Part shown: piece after piece, positions 7,012 through 15,217 of the stretch | Layout of the letters: every line of letters starts with the position of its first letter | How positions within the stretch are numbered: position 1 is the stretch's first letter | From: an uncultured Bacteroidales bacterium | GTDB lineage: Bacteria > Bacteroidota > Bacteroidia > Bacteroidales > UBA932 | NCBI GenBank assembly: GCA_934717185.1 | Contig: CAKUYQ010000034.1 | Coordinates: 1 to 26,846 of the forward strand | Direction: 5' to 3' | Length of the DNA: 26,846 nt | Translations under genes and position numbers: made by a program | The notes under the pieces: generated by a model | Told to the model about the DNA's origin: nothing | Database searches by the model: none | What the model saw: the letters and a program-made list of their open reading frames with translations, nothing else

Positions 7012-7683
7012 ATGAGTATTTCACAAGAGATAAAAGATCTAAATAGAGAGCTGCCATCAACATGCAAGTTGGTGGCAGTTTCAAAATTCCACTCCCCTAA
7101 GGAGATAATGGAGGCATACAATTCCGGCCAGAGACTGTTTGGAGAGAACAGACCTCAGGAGTTGGCAGAAAAGGCTAAAATATTACCTGCAGATATAGAG
7201 TGGCATTTTATAGGCCATCTCCAGTCTAACAAGATAAAGATGGTTGTTCCCTACGCTACGCTAATACATTCGATAGACACTCCAAAGCTCTTTGATGAGG
7301 TAAACAGATACTCGGAAAAGATGGGTAAGGTTAGCAGATGCCTGCTTGAAGTCTTTATAGCTAAGGAGGAGTCAAAGCATGGTTTTCTTCCCGACGAAGT
7401 ATCTGCTTTTCTTGAAAAAGTTGCACAAGAGAGGCCTAAGGGTATTGAGATTTGCGGGCTTATGGGTATGGCAACTTTTACGGATGATACCAATGAGATA
7501 GAACGCGAATTCAAACTTCTAAAGCAACTCTTTGATGATATGAAGAGCCGTTATGCGGCCTCCTTCCCTAATTTTAAAGAACTTTCAATGGGAATGAGCG
7601 AAGATTATCCTATTGCCATAGAAAACGGCAGCACTCTTATACGTGTAGGTACTAAAATATTCGGACCAAGAATTTATAAATAA
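7012..7683 (+). CDS. YggS/PLPBP-family pyridoxal phosphate homeostasis protein
   Basis: Cytoplasmic PLP-binding protein of the YggS (PLPBP, COG0325) family, with an alanine-racemase-type TIM barrel. It carries PLP on a lysine and buffers vitamin B6 and amino-acid pools without known enzyme activity. At 223 residues it has family length. The PLP lysine is K25 in VAVSK. Other family blocks are LFGENRPQELAEK, WHFIGHLQSNK, HSIDTPKLFDEVN, GLMGMATF, and the C-terminal LSMGMSEDYPIAIENGSTLIRVGTKIFG phosphate-binding region. It begins 6 bases after yidC and ends the operon. Confidence 0.93.
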   Translation: MSISQEIKDLNRELPSTCKLVAVSKFHSPKEIMEAYNSGQRLFGENRPQELAEKAKILPADIEWHFIGHLQSNKIKMVVPYATLIHSIDTPKLFDEVNRYSEKMGKVSRCLLEVFIAKEESKHGFLPDEVSAFLEKVAQERPKGIEICGLMGMATFTDDTNEIEREFKLLKQLFDDMKSRYAASFPNFKELSMGMSEDYPIAIENGSTLIRVGTKIFGPRIYK

Positions 7684-7689
7684 AACTAT

Positions 7690-7715
7690 AGGGCGGCCGT
7701 TTACCAGGGCGCCCT
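7690..7715 (+). terminator. G+C-rich hairpin after the YggS gene, possible terminator
   Basis: AGGGCGGCC and GGGCGCCCT pair as an 8-bp stem with one G-G mismatch around an 8-base loop. It lies 6 bases after the stop codon. No T run follows, so termination would be Rho-assisted or weak, or the hairpin may protect the mRNA 3' end. Confidence 0.45.
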
Positions 7716-7778
7716 AATAATTAGGCTTCATTATATATTATCCAAATTAATATATCTTTAGATTCGCTTTTGAGCAGC

Positions 7779-7898
7779 TTTTCCTCACACCCTCACTACC
7801 ATCTCTACTCTCTATACTATCTTTCCTCTCTCTACTCTCTTTACTCTCTTTACCCTCTTTACCCTCTATACCCTTCATATTGCCAACGCCAACGCTTA
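7779..7898. repeat. Composite 9-mer plus hexamer repeat, copy B
   Basis: A pyrimidine-only stretch (apart from regularly placed A) with phase-locked 9-bp units. TACYCTCTW-type units start at 7797, 7806, 7815, then a degenerate one at 7824, then 7833, 7842, 7851, 7860 and 7869. Two GCCAAC hexamers (7882-7893) and a partial GCTTAC follow and contain the dapF stop codon (7896-7898). Order, unit lengths and relation to a convergent-gene boundary match copy A at 120-225. On the dapF strand it forms a purine-rich 3' untranslated region. Function is unknown. Confidence 0.85.
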
Positions 7899-8771
7899 CA
7901 AAGGAAGCTCAACATTTGTTTCAAACACAAGCGTTGCCGGGCCGGTAAGCCATACATCCGTAAAGAGCTTCTTATGTTCATTCCATACGGCATCTACGGA
8001 AAGTCTGTCGCCAAGCGCCTTAACGTTGCAGTGTAAAACAGCAATACTCTTGCCCTGCTCAAGCATCTGCGACCTGTTGAACCTCATAAATGTACACAAC
8101 GCAGAAGCTGTTATGCCTGTTCCGCAAGCGTATGTCTCCGCCTCCACGCCACGCTCGAATGTCCTTACAAATATATCATTATTATATTGCGGAACCATTA
8201 TACCGTTCAGCTCTGTCTCCTCCGTGCCGTAACCGCCAAACTCAGCAAAATTCACATTTGTCCCCCCCTTAAAATCTTTGTGATGCCTCCAGAAATAGCC
8301 TCTTTCCGCAACAGGATAATCCGCAACTCTGCCAACAAACTCCACATAGTGAGGAGAACCTGTATTTAGAAAATATGCACTGCCCGAGTACGGTTCAAAC
8401 CCGTTAATATCTATCATCTTTAATTTTACAATCTTCCTCAAACCCTCTCTTTCAAGAATAGTTGCCTCGTGAACACCATCTATGGCAATGAATTTAAAAT
8501 TCTTTATTCCGCAATGGTCTGCAAAAGCGACAAGACACCTGCCCCCGTTACCGCACATGGTTCCCTCCGGTCCGTCCGAATTAAAATATCTCATAGAGAA
8601 ATCGTAGCCGTCCGCCTTACCAAGCAGCATAAGCCCGTCGCTGCCAACTCCAAAACGTCTGTCGCACAGCCATTTTACCTGCTCTGTTGTTAACTCTGTA
8701 TTGCCCGCTCTGTTATCAATTATAACAAAATCATTTCCGGCACCCTGATATTTGTAAACATGAAGTTCCAT
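7896..8771 (-). CDS. dapF: Diaminopimelate epimerase
   Basis: Cytoplasmic, cofactor-free isomerase converting LL-diaminopimelate to the meso form for peptidoglycan and lysine synthesis. The 291 residues include both catalytic cysteines of the two-base mechanism: C73 in MCGNGGRC and C216 in ACGTGIT. The N-terminal YQGAGNDFVIID and CDRRFGVGSDGLM blocks and the substrate-contact HYVEFV and NVNFAE segments are also present. It is slightly longer than the ~275-residue average, with no odd insertion evident. It lies 82 bases beyond lpxB on the same strand. No clear promoter core is seen in that gap, so readthrough from surE-lpxB is plausible. Confidence 0.96.
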   Translation of the reverse strand: MELHVYKYQGAGNDFVIIDNRAGNTELTTEQVKWLCDRRFGVGSDGLMLLGKADGYDFSMRYFNSDGPEGTMCGNGGRCLVAFADHCGIKNFKFIAIDGVHEATILEREGLRKIVKLKMIDINGFEPYSGSAYFLNTGSPHYVEFVGRVADYPVAERGYFWRHHKDFKGGTNVNFAEFGGYGTEETELNGIMVPQYNNDIFVRTFERGVEAETYACGTGITASALCTFMRFNRSQMLEQGKSIAVLHCNVKALGDRLSVDAVWNEHKKLFTDVWLTGPATLVFETNVELPL

Positions 8772-8853
8772 CTGTAAATATTTTATGTTAAAACCTATTT
8801 TTATAATTCTTAAAAATTAATTTTGAGATCTCATCCAATCCGGCACCATGCTT

Positions 8854-10059
8854 TTAATGCCTGCATAACGCATTATATTCATTGATCATGGCCTTGGCCA
8901 CCCTTGCAGATGTACCTCCACCGCCAAGCATCTCTGTCACTTTATTGTAATCCGCTGTCATTTCGTCTCGTACACCATCATCCCACAGCAACCTGTTAAG
9001 CTCACAGGCAAGATTTTCCGGCGTACACTCATGCTGGATAAGCTCTTTAAAGATATGCTTGTCCAATATAAGATTGGCAAGACTTATATAGTTGAGCTTA
9101 ACCAAATGTTTTGCAATTTGGTACGATATTTCATTTCCGCCATACCCAACAACCTGCGGAATTTTAAAGAGAGCCGTCTCAAGACTTGCCGTTCCCGATG
9201 AGATAATTGCCGCATCTGCATAGGAGAGAACAGAGTAGGTGGCATTCTCCACAAGGGTAAAACTGCCATTAGGCAATTTGCCTTTTTTTTCTATATTCTT
9301 CCCGATAATCTCCTCATAGAATGAGCGTTCTGTTGATGGTGCGCATGCTAAGGCAAACTGTACCTGTTCTCCATGATTTTGCGGATCCGAACAGAAGAGC
9401 CTTATAGCATCCAACATTCTTGGCAGCAGGTAGCTTATCTCATTACGTCTGCTGCCGCTGAGAAGCGCCACAAGTTTTTTGTCGGGAAGCAGATTATTAT
9501 TCTTATAGAACTCCTCTCTATAGCTGCTACCTTTTTCCGCTATCTCGCTTTTAAAGGATTGAATACTGTCTACCAACGGATTACCGTTATATATTGCATC
9601 TATTCCGTGTTTTTTAAAGTACTCTATCTCAAAAGGGAATATGATGAAAAGCCTGTCTACATATCTCTTGAGCAGCTTTATCCTGCTCTCTTTCCAAGCC
9701 CAGACTTTTGGTGCAATGTAGTAGAATACAGGTATATTGTGGGCCTTTGCAAATTTTGCCATTCTAAGATTGAAGCCGGGATAATCTATGAGAATAAGCA
9801 GATCCGGCCGGTTCTCAAGAAGATCCTTTTCACACAAGGTAAAATTGCGGCTTATCTTCCCAAGGTTTGCAAGCACCTCTACAAAACCCATTACCGCACT
9901 CTCTTTGTAATGCTTTACCAACACTCCTCCGGCTTTCTGCATTAGATCTCCGCCCCAGCATCTTATCTCTGCTGAGCCGTCTACCTCCTTTATCCCCTTT
10001 ATAAGATTTGAGCCGTGAAGATCCCCCGAAGCCTCTCCGGCTATTATATAATACCTCAT
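8854..10059 (-). CDS. lpxB: Lipid-A-disaccharide synthase
   Basis: Glycosyltransferase family 19 enzyme at the inner face of the inner membrane. It joins UDP-2,3-diacylglucosamine and lipid X into the lipid A disaccharide. The 401 residues are slightly longer than the E. coli enzyme. Conserved family blocks are GEASGDLHG at the N-terminus, IDYPGFNLR, YYIAPKVWAWKESR, ALLSGSRRNEI in the donor-binding half, and SSGTASLE near the C-terminal third. The start is 6 bases downstream of surE, so the two are cotranscribed; this pairing is common in Bacteroidales. It implies a lipid A-containing outer membrane. Confidence 0.96.
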   Translation of the reverse strand: MRYYIIAGEASGDLHGSNLIKGIKEVDGSAEIRCWGGDLMQKAGGVLVKHYKESAVMGFVEVLANLGKISRNFTLCEKDLLENRPDLLILIDYPGFNLRMAKFAKAHNIPVFYYIAPKVWAWKESRIKLLKRYVDRLFIIFPFEIEYFKKHGIDAIYNGNPLVDSIQSFKSEIAEKGSSYREEFYKNNNLLPDKKLVALLSGSRRNEISYLLPRMLDAIRLFCSDPQNHGEQVQFALACAPSTERSFYEEIIGKNIEKKGKLPNGSFTLVENATYSVLSYADAAIISSGTASLETALFKIPQVVGYGGNEISYQIAKHLVKLNYISLANLILDKHIFKELIQHECTPENLACELNRLLWDDGVRDEMTADYNKVTEMLGGGGTSARVAKAMINEYNALCRH

Positions 10060-10065
10060 ATCCCT

Positions 10066-10860
10066 TTATAAATTCCAATCACGAGACAACCTTTCCATCT
10101 CATTATAATCTGTTGTGTCTACTCTGTGCGGTACAATGGATATATATCCGTTCTGCACAACATGATGGTCTCCATTGTCTGATTTATCTGTATCTAAGAA
10201 CTCCCCTGCCATCCAGTAGTATGGCTTGCCGTGCGGATCTATCCTCCTTTCATATTCATTTATCCACATCCCTTTGCCTTGGCTTGCAAAACGGATCCCC
10301 TTTATCTCATCTGCCGGCATGTTGGGGAAATTTACATTAAGGTAAACATCCTTGCATGGCGGATACTGAATGAATTTTGAAATTATTGTTTCAAGGTAGT
10401 ATTCAACCGGAGAGAAGTCTGCATCAGGGTTATGGGTATTGATTGAAAGTCCTATAGATGGTACTCCATAGACGGTAGCCTCTGCCGCTGCGCCCAATGT
10501 GCCGGAATATAGTGATGCTATTGATGCATTTGAGCCGTGGTTTATTCCAGATACAAGGATATCGGGCTTGTTATCTCTGCTGAAAACTGTGTTCATTGCC
10601 ATTTTGACACAGTCGGCAGGTGTACCTGTCAGTGTGTATGTGTCTATGCTGTTTCCATTGAGACCTGCTTTTCTCTCCAAGTGTTCCAATCGTAACGGCC
10701 GGTCCAATGTAAGGGAACTGCTTTTCCCGGATTGCGGCTCATACGGAGCAATCACCGTAACATCCCCGTAGGCAGAAATAAGATCCTTTAGTACATTTAT
10801 CCCCTTGGCGCGGTATCCATCGTCGTTTGTGACAAGAATTTTAAGTTTTTTATTGAGCAT
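10066..10860 (-). CDS. surE: 5'/3'-nucleotidase SurE
   Basis: Metal-dependent nucleoside monophosphate phosphatase (SurE family), cytoplasmic, 264 residues. The metal site is visible as NDDG (N12, D13, D14), with the conserved SGINHGSN loop and the TLTGTPADCVKMA block. The frame extends upstream to a TTG at 10914. I prefer the ATG at 10860 because it puts the invariant TNDDG at the usual distance from the start and because the longer version begins with a non-family, Cys-rich segment. It is the first gene of surE-lpxB, divergent from gapA. Confidence 0.93.
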   Translation of the reverse strand: MLNKKLKILVTNDDGYRAKGINVLKDLISAYGDVTVIAPYEPQSGKSSSLTLDRPLRLEHLERKAGLNGNSIDTYTLTGTPADCVKMAMNTVFSRDNKPDILVSGINHGSNASIASLYSGTLGAAAEATVYGVPSIGLSINTHNPDADFSPVEYYLETIISKFIQYPPCKDVYLNVNFPNMPADEIKGIRFASQGKGMWINEYERRIDPHGKPYYWMAGEFLDTDKSDNGDHHVVQNGYISIVPHRVDTTDYNEMERLSRDWNL

Positions 10861-10939
10861 TATTGAACTAATAATATTTAATCCGGTTATTAAGATGTTT
10901 TGGCAGAAACACAAAATAACCCCTTATGTTAAGCGATTG

Positions 10940-10970
10940 TAAAGATAGCAATAATTAAGCAGCTGCTTAA
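10940..10970 (-). promoter_or_regulatory. Possible surE promoter with adjacent 16-bp palindrome
   Basis: On the minus strand TATCTTTA (10940-10947) resembles the Bacteroidetes -7 element with an A in the last position. A perfect 16-bp palindrome, TTAAGCAGCTGCTTAA (10955-10970), lies where the -33 region would be, so it could be an operator. One such palindrome in a window this size is not far from chance. Confidence 0.35.
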
Positions 10971-11070
10971 ATTTTTCTTATGTATTTACAGATGTCTGTT
11001 CTTTTGCTGCCTTTTTGGCAATCCCAAAAGAACTTAACAAAAATTTTAACAGCATCTGAAACAAAATATG

Positions 11071-11078
11071 TACATTTG
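11071..11078 (+). promoter_or_regulatory. Bacteroidetes -7 promoter element for gapA
   Basis: TACATTTG matches TAnnTTTG and is 66 bases before the gapA start, giving an A+T-rich leader of about 60 bases. The -33 element is not clear. Apart from the surE promoter region, I see nothing else in the 284-base surE-gapA interval. Confidence 0.6.
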
Positions 11079-11144
11079 CACGATTTTTGATGATTTAAGA
11101 GGGCTTATAAAAAGGATTTTTTACATTTTAAATATTTTAAAATA

Positions 11145-12149
11145 ATGAGTAAAATTAAAGTTGGTATCAACGGTTTTGGCCGTATCGGTCGTTTGGTTTT
11201 CAGAGCCGCACAGAAAAGAGATGATATTCAGGTAGTTGCAATTAATGACCTTATCGATGTTGAATATATGGCTTACATGCTTAAATATGATACAATGCAT
11301 GGAAGATTCGACGGAACTGTTGAAGTTAAGGATGGCAAATTGGTTGTAAACGGTAACGAAATTAGAGTTACAGCTGAGAAAAACCCTGCAGATATTAACT
11401 GGGGAGCAGTTGGAGCAGAGTATGTTGTTGAGTCTACCGGTTTGTTCCTAACCAAAGAGAAAGCAGAAGCACATCTTAAAGCCGGCGCCAAGAGAGTTGT
11501 AATGTCTGCCCCTTCAAAAGATGATACACCTATGTTCGTATGTGGTGTCAACCACACTACTTATAAAGGTCAAACTATAGTTTCAAATGCTTCTTGTACT
11601 ACAAACTGCTTGGCTCCTTTAGCAAAGGTTATTAATGACAAGTTTGGTATTGCAGATGGTTTGATGACAACAGTTCATGCAACGACTGCTACACAGAAAA
11701 CTGTAGATGGTCCTTCAATGAAAGACTGGAGAGGTGGTCGTGCAGCAGCAGGCAATATTATCCCTTCAAGCACAGGTGCAGCTAAGGCTGTTGGAAAAGT
11801 TATCCCTGAGTTGCTTGGCAAACTTACAGGTATGTCTTTCCGTGTTCCTACATTGGATGTTTCTGTTGTTGACCTTACAGTTAACTTAAAGACTCCTGCT
11901 ACATACGATGAGATTTGTGCAGAGGTTAAACGTGCTTCAGAGAATGAGTTGAAAGGTATTCTTGGCTATACAGAGGATGCTGTTGTTTCTTCTGATTTCC
12001 TTAGCGATTCAAGGACATCTATCTTTGATGCAAAGGCAGGTATTCAGTTGACTCCTACATTTGTTAAATTGGTTTCATGGTATGACAACGAGTGGGGTTA
12101 TTCAAACAAGGTTCTTGATTTGATTAAACACATGTCTACAGTTAAATAG
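11145..12149 (+). CDS. gapA: Glyceraldehyde-3-phosphate dehydrogenase, type I
   Basis: Glycolytic enzyme converting glyceraldehyde 3-phosphate, phosphate and NAD+ to 1,3-bisphosphoglycerate and NADH. The 334 residues are canonical. It has the Rossmann start KVGINGFGRIGRLV, Asp35 in AINDL (NAD preference), the catalytic C151 in SNASCTTNCLAP, H178 in TTVHATTATQ, and the C-terminal SWYDNEWGYSNKV. Codon use (many GTT, GCT and GGT codons) looks like that of a highly expressed gene compared with its neighbours. It is monocistronic, with its own promoter and terminator. Confidence 0.98.
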   Translation: MSKIKVGINGFGRIGRLVFRAAQKRDDIQVVAINDLIDVEYMAYMLKYDTMHGRFDGTVEVKDGKLVVNGNEIRVTAEKNPADINWGAVGAEYVVESTGLFLTKEKAEAHLKAGAKRVVMSAPSKDDTPMFVCGVNHTTYKGQTIVSNASCTTNCLAPLAKVINDKFGIADGLMTTVHATTATQKTVDGPSMKDWRGGRAAAGNIIPSSTGAAKAVGKVIPELLGKLTGMSFRVPTLDVSVVDLTVNLKTPATYDEICAEVKRASENELKGILGYTEDAVVSSDFLSDSRTSIFDAKAGIQLTPTFVKLVSWYDNEWGYSNKVLDLIKHMSTVK

Positions 12150-12178
12150 TCTTCATATAAATTGTTTACCTAAAAAGT

Positions 12179-12211
12179 AAAGGACAGTCATAATCGGCTG
12201 TCCTTTTATTG
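12179..12211 (+). terminator. Rho-independent terminator of gapA
   Basis: AAAGGACAG (12179-12187) pairs with CTGTCCTTT (12198-12206) around a 10-base loop, followed by a short T-rich run. It begins 29 bases after the gapA stop. Confidence 0.85.
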
Positions 12212-12283
12212 TAATTATCTTAGTCTGACCTCGTTTCTTTCACTTTTTTTGATTTCTTGTTTTTTATTACTACCTTGTCGCAG

Positions 12284-12291
12284 TAGTTTTG
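12284..12291 (+). promoter_or_regulatory. Possible -7 promoter element of the accessory island
   Basis: TAGTTTTG fits TAnnTTTG and lies 68 bases before the 62-residue ORF that opens the island. The -33 element is uncertain. The rest of the interval between the gapA terminator and 12360 is A+T-rich and shows nothing else. Confidence 0.4.
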
Positions 12292-12359
12292 TGTGTTATT
12301 AGCTCCCGTAATACAAAATTAGGCCCGTATAACATTTTCCTTCACTTTATATTTATATT

Positions 12360-12548
12360 ATGAGGCAAATATATAAGGCTATTGTTGTATGTATTGTTAT
12401 TCTCTCTTGTATTTTTTTCCTAAGCAGTCAAGGAGGTATTATTAAGGATCAAATATCTCTTTTCATTAAAGATTTACACCTTTCAAATTGGACATTGTTG
12501 GGAAATAGTCTAAACCAGAAAACAATATATTATAGATTAATGTACTAA
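12360..12548 (+). CDS. Small membrane or secreted peptide, 62 residues
   Basis: Not a family I recognise. Residues 1-6 are basic and 7-22 strongly hydrophobic (IVVCIVILSCIFFLSS), giving either a signal peptide or one TM helix. C16 in VILSC is only a weak lipobox. A QGG motif at 23-25 is followed by a 37-residue tail rich in Leu, Ile, Asn and Tyr. The stop is 13 bases before the ATG of the TonB-receptor-type gene, so it is probably first in that operon. Small secreted peptides often accompany Bacteroidales propeller/maturase loci, and the Gly-Gly pair is reminiscent of leader cleavage sites, but neither role is shown. It could also be non-coding. Confidence 0.45.
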   Translation: MRQIYKAIVVCIVILSCIFFLSSQGGIIKDQISLFIKDLHLSNWTLLGNSLNQKTIYYRLMY

Positions 12549-12561
12549 AAAAGTGTTTATT

Positions 12562-15165
12562 ATGAGAGATGCAGTATTAGTATTTTTGGTATTGGTAAAT
12601 GTATTTACATCTACAAGTTTAAGCGGTCAGTCAAAGACGCATATCTACGGAATTGTAAAGACCGCATCTGGGGCTGGAGTTGCGGACGTAAATGTATTCG
12701 TATCCAATATAGATACAAGAAACATTATTAAATATTGCTTAACAGAGCAAGATGGGACTTTCTCGTTGTTGTTTAACACTATTTTAGATAGCATCTGTAT
12801 TAATGTTTCGGGTTTAAATATCGATCCTGTAAAACTGGATTGTGTTAACAGATCGCAACGCATGGATATAATAGTGAAAGAGCAAGCTCAATTTATTAAT
12901 GAAGTATTTATCCGCCCTAAAAAAATCTATTCCAAAGGGGATACTATAAATTATAATGTTTCATCTTTTCTGTCCAAAAACGACGTAACTGTAGCGCAAG
13001 TGTTAAGGAAACTTCCAGGTGTTTCGGTATCGGCAATCGGACAAATTTCATATAAAGGACAGCCAATAAAGAACTTTTATATCGAAGGACTTGATTTATT
13101 GCGAGGAAAATACGGTATTGCTACAAACAGCATAGATCCCAATAATATAAGCACCATTCAGATTCTTGAAAACCATCAAGACGTAAAAGCACTAAAAGAT
13201 CTTAAACCAGAGGAAAGAGCCTCAATTAATTTGAAATTAAAAAGCGGAGTAAAAGGGGTTCTTAATATCATTGCAACATTAGGAGGAGGTTACGATAGTG
13301 CGGCCCTTTGGAATAAAGAGCTTATTTCAACCCATTTTATGAGACACTGCCAGTTACTGGCCTCATATAAAGGAAATAATTCCGGATGCGACTTAGAACC
13401 GGAATTGCGTTCTTTCAGCGATTACGATTATTATAGAACTTCAAATGTCGCAGATATATCGATGCCTTCTACCCCATACATAGAAAAAAAATATTACTAC
13501 TTTAATAAGTCGCATTCGGCTACATATAACAATGTATTCCGTATTGGTCATGATGCTGAGTTCGGTGTAAATGTGGCATACCTTAATGACAGAGATATTA
13601 GAAAAAGCCAATTTACAGCAACAACGCTTCTTCCTAATGGGACAAAGAATGTTGCAAACGAGATGTATAGCGGGGTTATTAAGAAGAATATGGCCAACGG
13701 TATTATAACATATATGCATAATAGCGAAAGCAACTATGCTAAGGAGCAATTTAGGTTTGATTATTTATCCTCAGATGGACGAAGCGATATTTATGCCGGG
13801 AAGGGTATATTGCAGACAAATACGATTAGAAATTATAGGGTGAATAATTTATTTCACATAGTGAGGCGTACAGGAAGCGGTAGTGGTATTGATTTTAACT
13901 CAAGATTAAATTTTGAAAAGAGGCCGCATGATCTGTTAGTAATGCCTAATTTGTTTCCGGAGCTCTTAAATACAGATATGATATTGCAGACCGCAGAACG
14001 AAGAAATGTATCTGTAGAAAATAACTTAGATTTTCTGTCTGCTGTAGTATGGAAAAATCTTACAATTCACCCATCTGTATTTTTTAATTATTATTATGAT
14101 GCACTAACAAGCTCATTAACAGGTAACCATAATAACAATCTAAAACTGTTGGCATTAAATACAGGCGTTGGAACAATTATAAACTACAGATTAAATAAAA
14201 TTTGTGCAGAATTGTATATTACCGGTAGTTATGACTATTCCCGTTTAAAAGGTGCAGACATAAAACAAAAACATAAATATGTGATTGAGCCGCAACTTAC
14301 TTTAAAATATAACATAGATGGAACTAACGAAATTAGATTTGTTGGGAAGATTGCAAATTCAAATCCTTCAATAGAAAACTTGTACGACAGGTACATTATG
14401 ACATCTTATCGCAAGTTATCTGTTTATGAGGTTAATAATCTTTACCAATCGCAGACGCAGCATTATTCATTATTCTATAATTATAGAAACATTGTCCCAA
14501 TGCTCTTCTTTGGAGTAAGTATAGGGCTAACACATAATCGTCCAAATGTTATGTATGGCGTTGACTGCAACGGCATTGTTGAAAGGATTACCAGTCAAAA
14601 TACAGATGAAACAGCAAATGTCTTATGGGCCTTATTACGTATAAGCAAAGGGTTCGATTGGAGAAGTCTAAAGATAGGGGCGGAATGTAAATTCAGTTAT
14701 TACAAAAGTCCCATTTTGCTGCAGAATACAATAGTTCATTACAATGGTTATTCAATTAGTGCAACATTTGATATGAATTTCAGCCCTTGTGATTGGTTAT
14801 CGTTAGATTATGGTGGAACTTATCATATATTGAATACTCGCGTGCAGGGTGGTGGCAGTATGCCTGTATTGAAGCGATTGACTAATAATGTTTCATTGGA
14901 TTTTCACCTTCCTTATGAAATCTCGGTTGGAACAAGGGTGTCTCATTATTATAATAACTTGAATAATGCAAACTTATCGTTCCTGCTTGGAGAAGCTAAT
15001 ATTAGTTATTCTTATAAAAGGTGGTCTTTTACTCTATCTTGTGATAATTTATTCAATAAGAAACATTATGTGTACTCCACAATAGGAGAATTAACAGAAA
15101 GCACCTCTATCTATGATATTCGCTGCAGAGGTATACTACTAAAGGTAAGATGCAGAATACTTTGA
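12562..15165 (+). CDS. TonB-dependent receptor-type outer membrane protein with carboxypeptidase-like regulatory domain
   Basis: An 867-residue outer membrane protein. It has a signal peptide (residues ~1-20, ending near SLSGQS) and a carboxypeptidase-regulatory-like beta domain at ~25-105 (IYGIVKTASGAGVADVNVFV). A plug-like domain follows at ~130-220 (VAQVLRKLPGVSV, YIEGLDLLRG, IQILENHQDVKAL), then a long beta-strand-rich region to the C-terminus. Barrels of this class sit beside GLPGLI genes in Bacteroidetes, as here. The preceding frame opens at a GTG (12553), but the ATG at 12562 gives the better signal peptide. The last residue is Leu rather than the usual aromatic. Ligand is unknown. 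Confidence 0.85.
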   Translation: MRDAVLVFLVLVNVFTSTSLSGQSKTHIYGIVKTASGAGVADVNVFVSNIDTRNIIKYCLTEQDGTFSLLFNTILDSICINVSGLNIDPVKLDCVNRSQRMDIIVKEQAQFINEVFIRPKKIYSKGDTINYNVSSFLSKNDVTVAQVLRKLPGVSVSAIGQISYKGQPIKNFYIEGLDLLRGKYGIATNSIDPNNISTIQILENHQDVKALKDLKPEERASINLKLKSGVKGVLNIIATLGGGYDSAALWNKELISTHFMRHCQLLASYKGNNSGCDLEPELRSFSDYDYYRTSNVADISMPSTPYIEKKYYYFNKSHSATYNNVFRIGHDAEFGVNVAYLNDRDIRKSQFTATTLLPNGTKNVANEMYSGVIKKNMANGIITYMHNSESNYAKEQFRFDYLSSDGRSDIYAGKGILQTNTIRNYRVNNLFHIVRRTGSGSGIDFNSRLNFEKRPHDLLVMPNLFPELLNTDMILQTAERRNVSVENNLDFLSAVVWKNLTIHPSVFFNYYYDALTSSLTGNHNNNLKLLALNTGVGTIINYRLNKICAELYITGSYDYSRLKGADIKQKHKYVIEPQLTLKYNIDGTNEIRFVGKIANSNPSIENLYDRYIMTSYRKLSVYEVNNLYQSQTQHYSLFYNYRNIVPMLFFGVSIGLTHNRPNVMYGVDCNGIVERITSQNTDETANVLWALLRISKGFDWRSLKIGAECKFSYYKSPILLQNTIVHYNGYSISATFDMNFSPCDWLSLDYGGTYHILNTRVQGGGSMPVLKRLTNNVSLDFHLPYEISVGTRVSHYYNNLNNANLSFLLGEANISYSYKRWSFTLSCDNLFNKKHYVYSTIGELTESTSIYDIRCRGILLKVRCRIL

Positions 15166-15217
15166 TAAAGCACAATTGCAATTGTTATATAGTGTCTAAT
15201 TATTAAAATTATTGATT

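Noticed and set aside
7770..8036. Plus-strand ORF of 88 codons with similar Tyr-Leu repeats
   Set aside because: Same cause as copy A: the 9-bp array gives a three-codon period, and the rest is antisense to the 3' end of dapF.
9373..9945. Plus-strand ORF of 190 codons
   Set aside because: It lies wholly inside lpxB, whose family motifs are intact on the other strand.
10861..10914. N-terminal extension of SurE from a TTG codon
   Set aside because: It adds 18 non-family residues before the usual start, and an ATG at 10860 gives canonical spacing to the NDDG metal motif.
15172..15185. 14-bp palindrome ACAATTGCAATTGT between the barrel and GLPGLI genes
   Set aside because: It is A+T-rich and close to chance frequency in a window this size; no promoter or terminator features accompany it.
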